Assembly (NCBI GenBank): GCA_030849805.1
Contig: JASANZ010002273.1
Coordinates: 157,761 to 221,760 of the forward strand
From: Sergeia podlipaevii
Lineage: Eukaryota > Euglenozoa > Kinetoplastea > Trypanosomatida > Trypanosomatidae
DNA length: 64,000 bases
Direction of reading: 5' to 3'
Shown here: piece after piece, positions 1 to 9,679 of the stretch
How positions within the stretch are numbered: the first letter of the stretch is position 1
Layout of the letters: every line of letters begins with the position of its first letter
Notes under the pieces: model-generated
Database searches by the model: none
What the model saw: only the letters and a program-made list of their open reading frames with translations
Told to the model about the DNA's origin: nothing
Program-made: the position numbers and the translations under genes

Positions 1-2
1 AC

Positions 3-296
3 TCCCTGAAGCATCTTATTGAGAACTACAATGCGGATATCGAGTCCAAGCGCGAGGAGGAGCGTGCGCTCGTGGAGCGCAAGAAGAAGGAGCTGGAGGA
101 GAAGTACATCAAGAAGATGAATGACCTAGCCCGCAAGATGCGCGACCAGAAGCTCATGGAGAAGCGCGAGGAGCTGCAGAAGTCCTCCAAGTGGGCTCGC
201 TACTGGACCAGCCGCATCGGTCGCCTTGCCGAGGAGGAACGCACCATCAACGAGGATGTTGAGGAGGTCCGTATTTTGTCTCGCCGCGAGATTTAA
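3..296 (+). CDS. C-terminal part of a charged coiled-coil protein (5' end outside window)
   Basis: The reading frame is open from the left edge and ends at TAA 294-296, so only the last 97 or so residues are visible. They are very rich in Lys, Glu and Arg in a heptad-like pattern, then a tryptophan-containing segment (residues WARYW) and a charged end. This suggests a long alpha-helical coiled coil, as in many cytoskeletal or flagellar trypanosomatid proteins, but no specific family is recognised. Codon use is G/C-ending and regular, which supports real coding. The first ATG in the visible part (72) is internal, because coding-like sequence continues upstream of it. Confidence 0.75.
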   Translation, partial: SLKHLIENYNADIESKREEERALVERKKKELEEKYIKKMNDLARKMRDQKLMEKREELQKSSKWARYWTSRIGRLAEEERTINEDVEEVRILSRREI

Positions 297-1652
297 ATTA
301 TCAGTTGTGTACTGACGTAGGTGACAGAACTTGTTTGAGAGGAACCCATTGAGCACCAATTTGTCTTCTCCTCACTTTTTCATATGAGAAACGAGGAGGG
401 GCAGTAACGGCGATGGATAAGGGACCTCCAGCTAGATTTAACGCGTGATCCACGGCATAAACACAAACGATGGTGTGTAGGGAACAACATGGATGCAGAC
501 CTTTTTTTCCCTCTCTTCTCTCCAACACTTTCTTTGTGTATGCGGCTGCTATGGAATAGGGCACATGATTCAAGGCAGGGAAGGAGGGAGATGCAGAGGG
601 TAGCACAGAGTTTATTTTTTAAAAACAGAAATGTGAGAGGAAAAAAAAATACAAATCAAGAAACGAAAAGATGAAAGAGAGAAATGATAACGAAGGCAAT
701 CTGTGGCGCGTGTTTTGTTTCTCCATATTCATTGTTATAATACGCAATGGGAGTGTATCCATAAGGGTAACGTGTTGTCATTAAAGCGTTGTTTGTGTGT
801 GGGTGAGTGAGAGAGAATTTTTTCTTAAGTATTTTTGTGCTTTTGCGTATGGGAGAAGGAGCGTGAACGTAGGTTGTGTCGTATGCACAATGCTGAATTG
901 AAGATCCATTTTTTTTTTCTCTTCTTTTGTAGGAAAATGAAGAAGTAGCTTCTTTCCTTTTATTAAAACAGAGCATTTGAGCTGCTGTTTTCTTTTGCAA
1001 GCCTGTGTGCGTGTGGGAGAAGAGGGGAGGAGGAAGAGATCTCTAATTATGTACGCCGTTTGCGGGCTTCTTGTTGTTGTTTTGTCGTAGGCGATGGCGT
1101 TATAAAGAGAGAGGGAGAAAAAAAAAGAAGTGGAAGAGGGCACTTGAGAAGGAGAATTTTACACCGACAGTAACTACCGCGGCAACTATTATTATTATTA
1201 TCTATTATTAATGTTAAATTTCAAACTAAAAAAAATATATCTTTCCCTCCCACCTCGCACTCTCCTCCTCATTGATGGGGTGTTGTGCGTTCTGTTCCTT
1301 TGCCTTTTTATTGTTATGAAGGCGTGTTTCAGGTGTGGATGTGATTCTTTTTTTTTTTTTTCTGTTGCAGGTGAAATGCATGGAAAAACATTTTTTAACC
1401 ACATAGTGTTTCTACATTCATCACATTGTCCTCAGTGATAACTCTTCATTCAATTCATTTTTTTTTAAAATCTTTGTAGTCAAATTTTAACTGGTATCAC
1501 TTTACACACACAGAGAGAGAGAGAGCAAAATAGAATCAAGTAGCACACTATAATCATTACAGAGCTGCTACTGCACGCACTTGACACATCACACATATTT
1601 TCTCTCTTTTTAGCTCTTCATTCGCTTGTTTTTGCGTAGTAAAGCAGAATAA
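297..1652 (+). other. Intergenic spacer
   Basis: T-rich and purine-rich low-complexity sequence with ATT repeats near 1190-1210 and a GA repeat near 1513-1525. It contains the 3' UTR of the upstream gene and the splice region of the next. No coding signal is seen on either strand. Confidence 0.7.
1598..1613 (+). promoter_or_regulatory. Candidate spliced-leader acceptor for the 1653 gene
   Basis: Pyrimidine tract ending in TTTTTAG (AG 1612-1613), 39 nt before the ATG at 1653, with no ATG between. Confidence 0.5.
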
Positions 1653-2588
1653 ATGCTTCTTCGACGCCACATTATCCGTAGCACTGCTAGCCTAAAGGTA
1701 GCTTTCGTGGCAGGCCATCAGATACGAGTGGGAAGTACAGATGCGGGGAATGACGCAGGGGATAAAGCGAGTAGCAAGGAGGACTCTGCAGCAAGTGAGA
1801 AGGTACAGGATAGCAAGAACACAAGCTACGCCAATGAACCTATTGAGACTGCGCCTTTTCCTGCCTCAACAGCGCACTCGACTTCTTCTCATTCGTCATC
1901 TCATCACGATGCGGCCGCGACGGAGGAGACAGGGAATGCTCATGGAGAAGGCAAGGGCACTTGCGACAGAGATACTGCTGCTCTTGATGCAGCAGTCAAG
2001 GAAGGCGATAAGGCTGTCACAGAGGCTGCACCGGAACCGGTGCGGTGGATTCAGTCCGCTTATGAAGATCCCGAGGACTTGCCCATTGTGGATGAGAGAG
2101 GGCAGTACATAGTGACGCGTGTGAAGTGGCCAACTGGCGAGGTGGCCTACACGACACCACCACCAGTGGATGACAAACTGGCCCCTCGATTTGGCTACAA
2201 CGTAGTGCAAGTGAAGAAACATGTGTCTTGGTGGAAGTATAATCAAAAGTATCCCCGCCTCTCATTCGCCTATCTTAACATTCAGGTGATATTTCTGCTC
2301 GGCTTGGCGTGGCTCACCGGGTTTCTCACAACTGAGTATCGCAACGCGACGGAGGCAATGAAGAAGCCAGGTGCGATGGTTGGCGAGCATCGTGGCCGTG
2401 GACCTGTAACGGACAAGAAACAGAAGGTCTCGCTCTCTTCTCAGGACATGAGCGCAATGATAGACAAAGCGCAGAACAACTGGCTGGATGGATCAGCTGA
2501 GGCGAACTATATTGGCTCTAAAGACTATGTCATGCGCCAGATTCCTAGACCAAAGGAGTTCTCTGCCGACGATTTTAGGAAGAGATAA
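1653..2588 (+). CDS. Putative mitochondrial single-pass membrane protein
   Basis: A 311-residue protein of unrecognised family. Residues 1-26 are basic and amphipathic with no acidic residue, as in a mitochondrial presequence. Residues 28-120 are low complexity (Ser, Ala, Asp, Glu, His) and probably disordered. A conserved-looking block (about 130-200) contains WKYNQKYPRLSF and leads directly into one hydrophobic segment at about 205-226, followed by a charged 85-residue tail. This layout resembles small trypanosomatid inner-membrane proteins such as divergent respiratory-complex or ATP-synthase subunits, but that is inference from layout only. The start is the first ATG after the AG at 1612-1613. 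Confidence 0.75.
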   Translation: MLLRRHIIRSTASLKVAFVAGHQIRVGSTDAGNDAGDKASSKEDSAASEKVQDSKNTSYANEPIETAPFPASTAHSTSSHSSSHHDAAATEETGNAHGEGKGTCDRDTAALDAAVKEGDKAVTEAAPEPVRWIQSAYEDPEDLPIVDERGQYIVTRVKWPTGEVAYTTPPPVDDKLAPRFGYNVVQVKKHVSWWKYNQKYPRLSFAYLNIQVIFLLGLAWLTGFLTTEYRNATEAMKKPGAMVGEHRGRGPVTDKKQKVSLSSQDMSAMIDKAQNNWLDGSAEANYIGSKDYVMRQIPRPKEFSADDFRKR

Positions 2589-3533
2589 CTTTTTTTTTTT
2601 GTTATTTTTGCTTTCGTTGGAGGCTCGACGTCTCTCCCCACCTCACTTTCTTTCTTCACTTGCAAGAGAATCAGGATGTGGATCGAGTCGTGCTTTGTTG
2701 CTGTTGCACGTTCTATATATATATAAAAAGAAGAAAAACTATGATTCTATTCTAGCTTTATACATATATGAGGGACCTTCTCCCCCTTCTTACAGTTTGG
2801 AAGCTACGTGCGAGGATACGCATATGTAAGTTGCAGTGACGCTGGTTGATCTGCTAGTTGGGAAAATGTTTAAAAAGAAGAGGGGAAACATACACACACA
2901 TACACACACACACATACACACACACATGGATGTGTCTTCAAGAGAGAAATAGCTATTTCCATTTTATTTTATGGTGCTGCATGTATGTGTATGTGTGTGT
3001 GTGTGATATGTGATTTCTCTTTCTTTCAAGTGTAGCGGGGCTTGGGGCAGTAAATTTTCTCTTGATATCTTTACCTTTTATTTTATTTACTTTCTTTATT
3101 CATCACAAGTGAGTTGTTAAATAGAACAACAACAAAAAAAAGCACGCGCATATGCATTTAAGAACGCATTTTGATGACTTGGAGAGGTTTTGCCTTAAAT
3201 AGAAAAGAAAGTGAATAGTTGTGGTTTATTATTATTATTTTCAGTTTGCAAGAACAACAAAATGGAGTGTCTTTTATATCTGAATGTACATTCTCTGCTT
3301 TGCTTCATTTTTCCTTTGATTACTCTTTTTATTTACCGTAGTTTGTTTTTTGCGCTTCATTATCATTTTTTATTCGTTTGTGGCATTTTTGTTTATTTTC
3401 ATAGTTCATAGAAACTCTTTAAAATAAAATTGGGAAAGTATTTTCGTTCTTTTATTGCGCCATTTCCCTCTCATTTTCTTTTGCTATTATTTAGTTAAAT
3501 TTTTCATTTTTTTCACCCAAAACTTCTATCTGA
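2589..3533 (+). other. Intergenic spacer
   Basis: T-rich spacer with a CA/TACACA repeat at about 2890-2926 and a TG repeat at about 2983-3004. No gene is seen; short T-rich reading frames such as 3211-3411 are compositional. Confidence 0.7.
3469..3494 (+). promoter_or_regulatory. Candidate spliced-leader acceptor for the macro-domain gene
   Basis: Pyrimidine tract followed by ATTTAG (AG 3493-3494), 39 nt before the ATG at 3534 with no intervening ATG. Confidence 0.45.
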
Positions 3534-4268
3534 ATGAATTTTCGCCGTGTGCATCCTTCAAAGATGACGGATGCATCGGCTGCAGAGTACCGTCGGAGCA
3601 TTCTAGCTGAACCTCTTACACAAGAAGAGCACACGCTGCTTGACCTCCCGCTAGACACATGGCTCAGTGCGGATCGCAGTACATACTCACTCTTTCATCC
3701 CTCTATTACGAATGCTGTCTCGCCGCTCTCACTCACACCGGTTGATGCAAAACATTCACTTCTCAAGAAGATTGCCATCTTCCGTGGCCCCGTCACAAAC
3801 CTCAGCGCTGATGCAATCGTGAATGCGGCAAACAAGACGGCTTTAGGTGGCGGAGGAGTCGACGGGGCCATTCACCATTGTGCTGGCCGCTTGCTACTGC
3901 GAGAGTGCGCGGGGTTCCCAACTGGATGCCCTACTGGCGAGGCAATCATCACAAAGGGATACAACTTACCTGCGCGGTTTGTCATTCATACTACAGGACC
4001 TATCGGTGAGCATCCAGACCTACTAAGAAGCTGCTATCGCAACGTGTTATCGCTTGCGAAGAGGCACAATGTTCGTACGCTAGGCTTGTGCGGGGTGAGT
4101 ACTGGAGTATTTGGCTATCCCCTTGCTGCCGCAACAGCTATTGCCGTTGAGGAAGTCGCTGCTTACCTCAAGAACAATGCCGAAGAAGTGGATATGATAT
4201 GTTTTGCGTGTTTCAAGCCAGCAGAGGTGCGCGTGACTGAGGAGGCCATACGAAACAATCGATGGTAG
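3534..4268 (+). CDS. Macro-domain protein (MacroD-type ADP-ribosyl hydrolase)
   Basis: 244 residues. The C-terminal two thirds form a macro domain: the ADP-ribose-binding NAAN is at 97-100, the glycine-rich loop GGGGVDGAIH at 105-114, and the second phosphate loop STGVFGYP at about 189-196. Family members hydrolyse O-acetyl-ADP-ribose and remove mono-ADP-ribose from acidic side chains. The Asn of NAAN and the Asp in the glycine-rich loop needed for activity are present, so it is probably active. The N-terminal 75 residues match the short helical lead-in of MacroD proteins. A second in-frame ATG lies at residue 11 (3564) and could also be used. No organelle signal is clear. Confidence 0.93.
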   Translation: MNFRRVHPSKMTDASAAEYRRSILAEPLTQEEHTLLDLPLDTWLSADRSTYSLFHPSITNAVSPLSLTPVDAKHSLLKKIAIFRGPVTNLSADAIVNAANKTALGGGGVDGAIHHCAGRLLLRECAGFPTGCPTGEAIITKGYNLPARFVIHTTGPIGEHPDLLRSCYRNVLSLAKRHNVRTLGLCGVSTGVFGYPLAAATAIAVEEVAAYLKNNAEEVDMICFACFKPAEVRVTEEAIRNNRW

Positions 4269-5004
4269 TGGTGACATACATGCAGGGGTTGAAACAAGAT
4301 CAATCTCTTTCTCTCTTTCTCTCTCTCTCTCTCCCTCTTTCTCTATAACAGACATGGTCGTCTGTTGTGCTCTGAGGAATATTTCACAATATCTTTCTTG
4401 TGCTACGTATATATATATGGCGCGGTAACGGTTTTAATCGTGGCGCTTTTTTTTTTTTTTTTTGCCTTTGCGCGTTTTGTGAGACACTTTTGAACGAGAT
4501 GATCGGCTGAGTAAGTGGATCAACGAGGTGCCTTTGAAGAGACTTTTCGTACGGTATTGAGCTGTTGCTTTTTTTTTTTTGCGCTTTTGCAGTTGCCTTG
4601 GAGGAGAAGGACGCCTAGGTTGTCTGGTACAGTTATTTTCCATTTTTTTTAAAAAAAAGTTAAATGGGAAAAAAACAATAGCTGCTTTGAATATAGCATA
4701 GATTGCCTTTTTATGCTTTGCTCGCCACTTTCACTTTACTGCTGTTACCACTTTTGTGTTCATAACTGCTATCTTCTTTCATTATTATTATTGTTATTAT
4801 TGCGCATTGATTTTGATTGAAAAGGGTGACTCCCTCTCTCTTGCTCTCTCTCTCTGTGCTTGCCCTTATTTTGGCGTGCATGTACGCGGCCTCTTTTTCA
4901 TATATATATAAAGCCCTTCAATTGCCAAATCTTGGAAGTTGTTTGCTCACTGAACTTGTTACGATTTTATTCCTTTTTTTTTGTCTATCGGCTTTCCGCT
5001 CTTG
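4269..5004 (+). other. Intergenic spacer with spliced-leader region
   Basis: CT-repeat tracts (about 4303-4343 and 4828-4856) and poly-T runs. Candidate splice AGs before the next gene are 4912-4913 and 4937-4938. No coding sequence is seen. Confidence 0.6.
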
Positions 5005-7872
5005 ATGTCTGGCACCCACCAGCTTGTACTGCCGCTTCCTGAAGGATATGCATGCAATGCCAAGGATGCGCAGTCCTTCTTTCTCTACGACACATCTCAA
5101 AGTACAGCGGATGGCGATCCTTCTCAGTCATCTAATGCTAGTACTGGGCTTCCTCACTATCCCCAACTAGAGCGTTACTTGGACCATCTTTGTGCGTTCA
5201 TGCGGCGGACACGCCTTATCCAGCGACACCCACACAAGTTTTTTGACTACGTGCGGGGTGCAGAGTGGCAGAAGTCCGCTTTTCACTTGGACGGGTGCCC
5301 CGTGACTGAGAGTGAAGTGGGTGACACACTTGAGCTGTGCCAGGGATTTTCTTCTTTGATACAGCGAGACATACTGAGGGACCTGCCGGGACTGCTAAAG
5401 GACGGTCCGCCACTGGACGCTGGAGTGCCTACGTGTGTGACTGATTTCTATAAGGAAACACGAGAGCTTATGCTGAGCCGTCATCGCAGGCCACAGTCAG
5501 ATAGTTCTCGATTTACGCTTTTGAAGAATAATGAGAAGGCGTATGCGGCGGCCGCGAAGGCTGCAGCGTCAATGGATCAGTCCGGCAAGCACAAAGCAAA
5601 GCTTGAGCGTGTGCTTTCTTATAGCATGGGTCCCAAGAAGCAGCATGAAGTGGGCATTATGCGAGCAACAGTTGCGGACCTTATTTCTTGTTGCAATGCG
5701 TGCCGCATGGAGGGCGTATGTTCTAGCAACAGCAATGCGAGTGGAGAAGCCGTAGAAACTGTCATCAACATTGGAGAGGGCAAAGGCTACGTGTCGCGTG
5801 CGCTCGCTGTGTGTGACGCAGTGCAGGTAATTGGCCTAGACTGTAACCCCGCGCACAAGGAGAAGGCCGCAGAGAGGTTCGAATGGATTGCTGAGAATTC
5901 TATTGGTTCTCTCAAGCCAGGCCAGCGTGGCGCTGATGGGCTTAACTTGATGTATGAGCCATGTGGTCATGTGGCCAGTGTGACGTGTATGGTGTCAGAA
6001 AGCGTAGACTGGAAGCACCTGCTCAAAGGGCATGTGCGGACCATCGCAGACGGAGCGTCGTTGAATGCCGCAGAATGCGATCGGGGAGACTTGGTAGGCA
6101 GTGCTACTTGCACTGCTGCTTCTGCAGCTGCTCCCTCAGCAACTTCAGCAGAGTCTAGTGGCCTTGCATTGAGTGAGCACGACGGCACAGTTGCTTTTCG
6201 GCGTGCAAAGGCGAAGTGTCGGCTGTGTGGCACCGTTATCCGTGCATCCTGTGCAACCTCTGTGATCAAACATGCAAGCAGGCACATCAATACTCTCCCA
6301 AGTACACTCTCCGAGAAGGAGGGGGCAAGCGGCAACGATAACTCAATGAGAACAATGCAACAGGGGGCTCCGCAGCTGCCTCCGCGCTCACGTGCAGAGG
6401 CTCAGCAGTGGTGCGAAACTCTGCCACAGGCAGCGTATGTCTCTCGACTGCTGGAGGCGTATTTTGTTTCTTTCCCAGACACTGCAGTCTTATCTTCGAC
6501 TGTGACTCCGCGCAAAGGAGCGACGTCGGTGATCACGCCGCCGAATGAAATGTCACACTTTTTTGAACTGACGTGGGTGGCGCGTGGGTACCGGGTCGAG
6601 GTGCTGCTTCCCACACGCACAGACAGAGTGGCTGGCTCAACGACCGGCGCTCTTGCAGCGTCAGAGGAGGAGAGATGGAGCTGGAAGCGCTGCGTGGCGA
6701 CTGTCGTGGGCTACGATGAGGGTTCTGGCCGTCACCAGTTACTTGCGGATGTTGGCATTCGAAAAGAAAACTACACGCTGTACCGATGTTCATCTGCTGC
6801 ATCACTAAACTTTTCAGAAGGTACGACAGGGGTGCTTATTACTGCTGCCGCTGCTGCTGAGGTGGCGCAAGCCGTGGTGAATTACAATGGGGAGCCACAG
6901 CCTGACGCTGGTGCATGGGGCCGCGCACAGCGGTGCATTGTTTTGCGAGTACTACCTCTTGTGGCTGCCAGATGCCCAGCGGTGCGTGTGCCATCTCTTT
7001 CTAATACCGTACATATAGGCCTCCATACATGCGGCGACCTCGGGTCTAACATATGCCGTCTTTTTGCCAAGAGTGGTGCTCCCGGCTTGCTGCTGGTGAG
7101 CTGTTGCTGGCATATGCTGACGGAGACGGGCTTCCCCCTTAGTCATGCGCTGCGGTCTCGTGGTATGACGGTCGATAAGGTTTCATTGCTACTTGCGACG
7201 CAACCGCTTGACATGTGGGGCACCGCGTCTGCTGAAGGGCACCGTAGCTCAGCGAAGATACTCTTCTTCAGGAGTTTACTAGGCGTTATGTGGCGGCAAC
7301 TGGAAACTAAATGGAGCAGTTCTGGTGAGCACGAGAAGTGCTGCGGCGCCTGTCAAGGCAAAGGTGCATTTGTAGAGCATCAGGCAGCGGTGCAGTGCAG
7401 CACTGGGTGTGTGTTTGCCCCGATGCCGCATCTTGAGCCGCCGTTCCTGCGCCGTGTCACTCGGGTAAAGGAAGTGGTTACCTTTGCCGAGTTTGTGAGC
7501 GAAGTGTGTAACGAGTACATATACGCCGCGACAGCCAAGGAGAGCGAGTACACATGGCATGCGAGTGTGTGCGCGCAGTGCCGGATTGAGCAGGAGGCCT
7601 ATATTCAAGACCAGATAGTGAAGCAGGGCATAGCTTCTCACATTTGGGAGGAGTATGGCAAGCTGCACTTTGCCTCTTTCTTGGGACTGACGGTACTGCG
7701 TACATGGATGTGCCACCTAGTAGAATCTCTGTTTCTGCTAGATCGTGCTGTGTTTCTTCATGAGGAGCTTTCTGCGCTGCCTGCTCCACACGCAGGAACA
7801 GCGGTTTCTTTAGTGCCACTGTTTGATGGATCTCTGTCACCGCGACTATACGGGATTCTTGTTCGTCGGTAG
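5005..7872 (+). CDS. METTL25/RRNAD1-like methyltransferase-fold protein
   Basis: 955 residues from the ATG at 5005; the frame is open upstream only through TTG. An S-adenosylmethionine-binding motif GEGKGYVSRAL lies near residue 257, followed by a beta strand ending GLDCNP. The diagnostic METTL25-family blocks follow: GLHTCGDL near 671 and SCCWHMLTE..FPLS near 697-711. Human relatives are about 470-600 residues, so this copy is enlarged, mainly by an insertion between the SAM motif and the GLHTCGDL block. The insertion includes a Cys-x2-Cys...Cys...His...His cluster from residue 405 that could bind zinc. I assign it as a probable SAM-dependent methyltransferase; the substrate is unknown. A second Cys-rich patch lies near 7340-7412. 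Confidence 0.88.
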   Translation: MSGTHQLVLPLPEGYACNAKDAQSFFLYDTSQSTADGDPSQSSNASTGLPHYPQLERYLDHLCAFMRRTRLIQRHPHKFFDYVRGAEWQKSAFHLDGCPVTESEVGDTLELCQGFSSLIQRDILRDLPGLLKDGPPLDAGVPTCVTDFYKETRELMLSRHRRPQSDSSRFTLLKNNEKAYAAAAKAAASMDQSGKHKAKLERVLSYSMGPKKQHEVGIMRATVADLISCCNACRMEGVCSSNSNASGEAVETVINIGEGKGYVSRALAVCDAVQVIGLDCNPAHKEKAAERFEWIAENSIGSLKPGQRGADGLNLMYEPCGHVASVTCMVSESVDWKHLLKGHVRTIADGASLNAAECDRGDLVGSATCTAASAAAPSATSAESSGLALSEHDGTVAFRRAKAKCRLCGTVIRASCATSVIKHASRHINTLPSTLSEKEGASGNDNSMRTMQQGAPQLPPRSRAEAQQWCETLPQAAYVSRLLEAYFVSFPDTAVLSSTVTPRKGATSVITPPNEMSHFFELTWVARGYRVEVLLPTRTDRVAGSTTGALAASEEERWSWKRCVATVVGYDEGSGRHQLLADVGIRKENYTLYRCSSAASLNFSEGTTGVLITAAAAAEVAQAVVNYNGEPQPDAGAWGRAQRCIVLRVLPLVAARCPAVRVPSLSNTVHIGLHTCGDLGSNICRLFAKSGAPGLLLVSCCWHMLTETGFPLSHALRSRGMTVDKVSLLLATQPLDMWGTASAEGHRSSAKILFFRSLLGVMWRQLETKWSSSGEHEKCCGACQGKGAFVEHQAAVQCSTGCVFAPMPHLEPPFLRRVTRVKEVVTFAEFVSEVCNEYIYAATAKESEYTWHASVCAQCRIEQEAYIQDQIVKQGIASHIWEEYGKLHFASFLGLTVLRTWMCHLVESLFLLDRAVFLHEELSALPAPHAGTAVSLVPLFDGSLSPRLYGILVRR

Positions 7873-8316
7873 TGATTGTAGTGAGACATTTTCTGTTTTC
7901 TCTCTCTCTGTGTGTGTGTGCAAAATAGAGGCTTTTACCTCTCCTACAATCCTACTAATGCTCTCTTATAAATTCCTTTCTTATAGTATAATGCAGGCAG
8001 AATTGTTCTGCACATATACATACACTTATTGTGCCACTTGATGTGTATATAAGAAGAAATAAAAATTGAATATATATATAAATATATGTGTATCACAATA
8101 CGATATGCAATAGCTGGAAAACTTAAACAAATACTTCATTATTATTTTTCCTGTAAGTTTTTTTTATTATTTTTCCTTGCATCTGTGTGCGTATGTATAT
8201 ACTTGTAAAGATGTACGAATATCATTATTTTGCTTCCTTTTTTTTTCATCCTTTTTTTTTCTTTTTTTGTTCGCTGACGTATATATCTTGTTTTGCAGTT
8301 AGGATTTAGTTTTCTT

Positions 8317-8337
8317 TATATATATATATATATATAT
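8317..8337. repeat. (TA)n microsatellite
   Basis: Uninterrupted TA repeat of about 20 bases in the spacer. Confidence 0.9.
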
Positions 8338-8513
8338 TTATTACACGTTCACAGAGGGAGAGGTAGACCAGATAGACAATACGGTAAAAGGAAACTGTCA
8401 AGCTATCTTTGTTATTTTGTTGTTGTTGTTTTTCTTTTTGCTTCCTACTGTCTAGTTGCTAATACAAGGGTAAAGCACTCTTTTAGTGCTTATCAAAAAC
8501 ACAGCTATCTACA

Positions 8514-8516
<3 letters not shown>

Positions 8517-8548
<32 letters not shown>
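8517..8548. repeat. (AT)16 microsatellite
   Basis: Thirty-two bases of uninterrupted AT dinucleotide in the spacer; expected to be length-variable. Confidence 0.95.
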
Positions 8549-8550
<2 letters not shown>

Positions 8551-9679
8551 TCTGTCTTCATTTTTGTTTTTTCTGTAGGTGATCTTTTTTTTAAAGTTTT
8601 ATTTTGCGGTGAAGAGAGAGTCGATATTTTACATTTTTTTTTTCTTTCATAGGGATATAGCTTTTGCTTTATTATCATTACTATTGCTTTTTGAAACCTT
8701 GCTTCTCTGCCAACTTATACAGGAAAGGAATTACTTGCTTTTCACTTTCTTTCAAAAAAAAAAAAAAAACTTAATAAATAAAATAGTGCAGCCACGAAAG
8801 TACACATCGACAAGGGGTACTCGTCTCTTTCTTCTGACAGCTGGAAAGCGCATTGACACTTGCTGCTTGGTATCTTGCGAGAGATATCTTCTTGCATCTA
8901 CACCTTCATATCCGTGTTTATTTATATTTCGTGTGTGTCTGTGCACGCGAGAGCACGTGTAAAGAAAAAAAAAAGAAAGCGGTGCCAACAAAGTGAGAAA
9001 GCAAAAAAGTAAAAAGCAAGCGCGTTTTTTTTTTATTTTGGGGTTTTTTTTGCTAGTTTCTTCCCTGCCATTTTTTTTGTTGTTGTTTTAGGATATACTT
9101 TCGTAGCCACGTACAGAAACAATTTCATTACAAGTCTTTAGCTAGTTTCTATTGTAGAAAAACTTCTGATTTTGTTTTGTTTTTTGCTCTCTCTTTGTTA
9201 CGCGTGTGAGCTTGAACACGTTTGCTATACAGCTGAGAGTACAAAAGTTACTGGTGAAAAATAATAATAGAAGGAGCTTTAGCTAGTTGACGGACGCATA
9301 TCGTTACAAATCAACGCATTTTTAAAAGCAGTACATTGAAATATATATAACAAAGTGAGGTTATATATATTCAGTCTTCTTTGCTAAAGTAGTGTCTCTC
9401 TGTGTGTTTGTGTGTGTGAGTGTGTACACGAACGTTATTAGCACATATTATATTTATTTCTTTTTATCACTTGAAGCATTTTTTTTTTTTGCTATTATTG
9501 TTGGCAACGGAAGAAGAGAAAGACACATTTGTGAGTTACTAGGTACGCCACTGTCTTTTTTCTTTCTTTCTTTTTTTCTTTCTGTCTCTGTGATACGTTG
9601 ACGACTGCCCTCTGTTTTAATTTTATTTTTTGGTTATCTGTCTATATATATACATATATATATACACCACCTGTCTGCA

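Larger units (their letters stand above)
7873..9679 (+). other. Long intergenic spacer
   Basis: 1.8 kb of T-rich sequence with several AT-dinucleotide runs. The last AG before the next gene's first ATG is about 9541; from there to 9680 the sequence is pyrimidine-rich and contains no AG. A likely acceptor is the AG at 9512-9513. No gene is seen. Confidence 0.65.

Noticed and set aside
8293..8652. Open frame rich in Tyr and Ile
   Set aside because: It is produced by TA repeats and T-rich sequence in the spacer.
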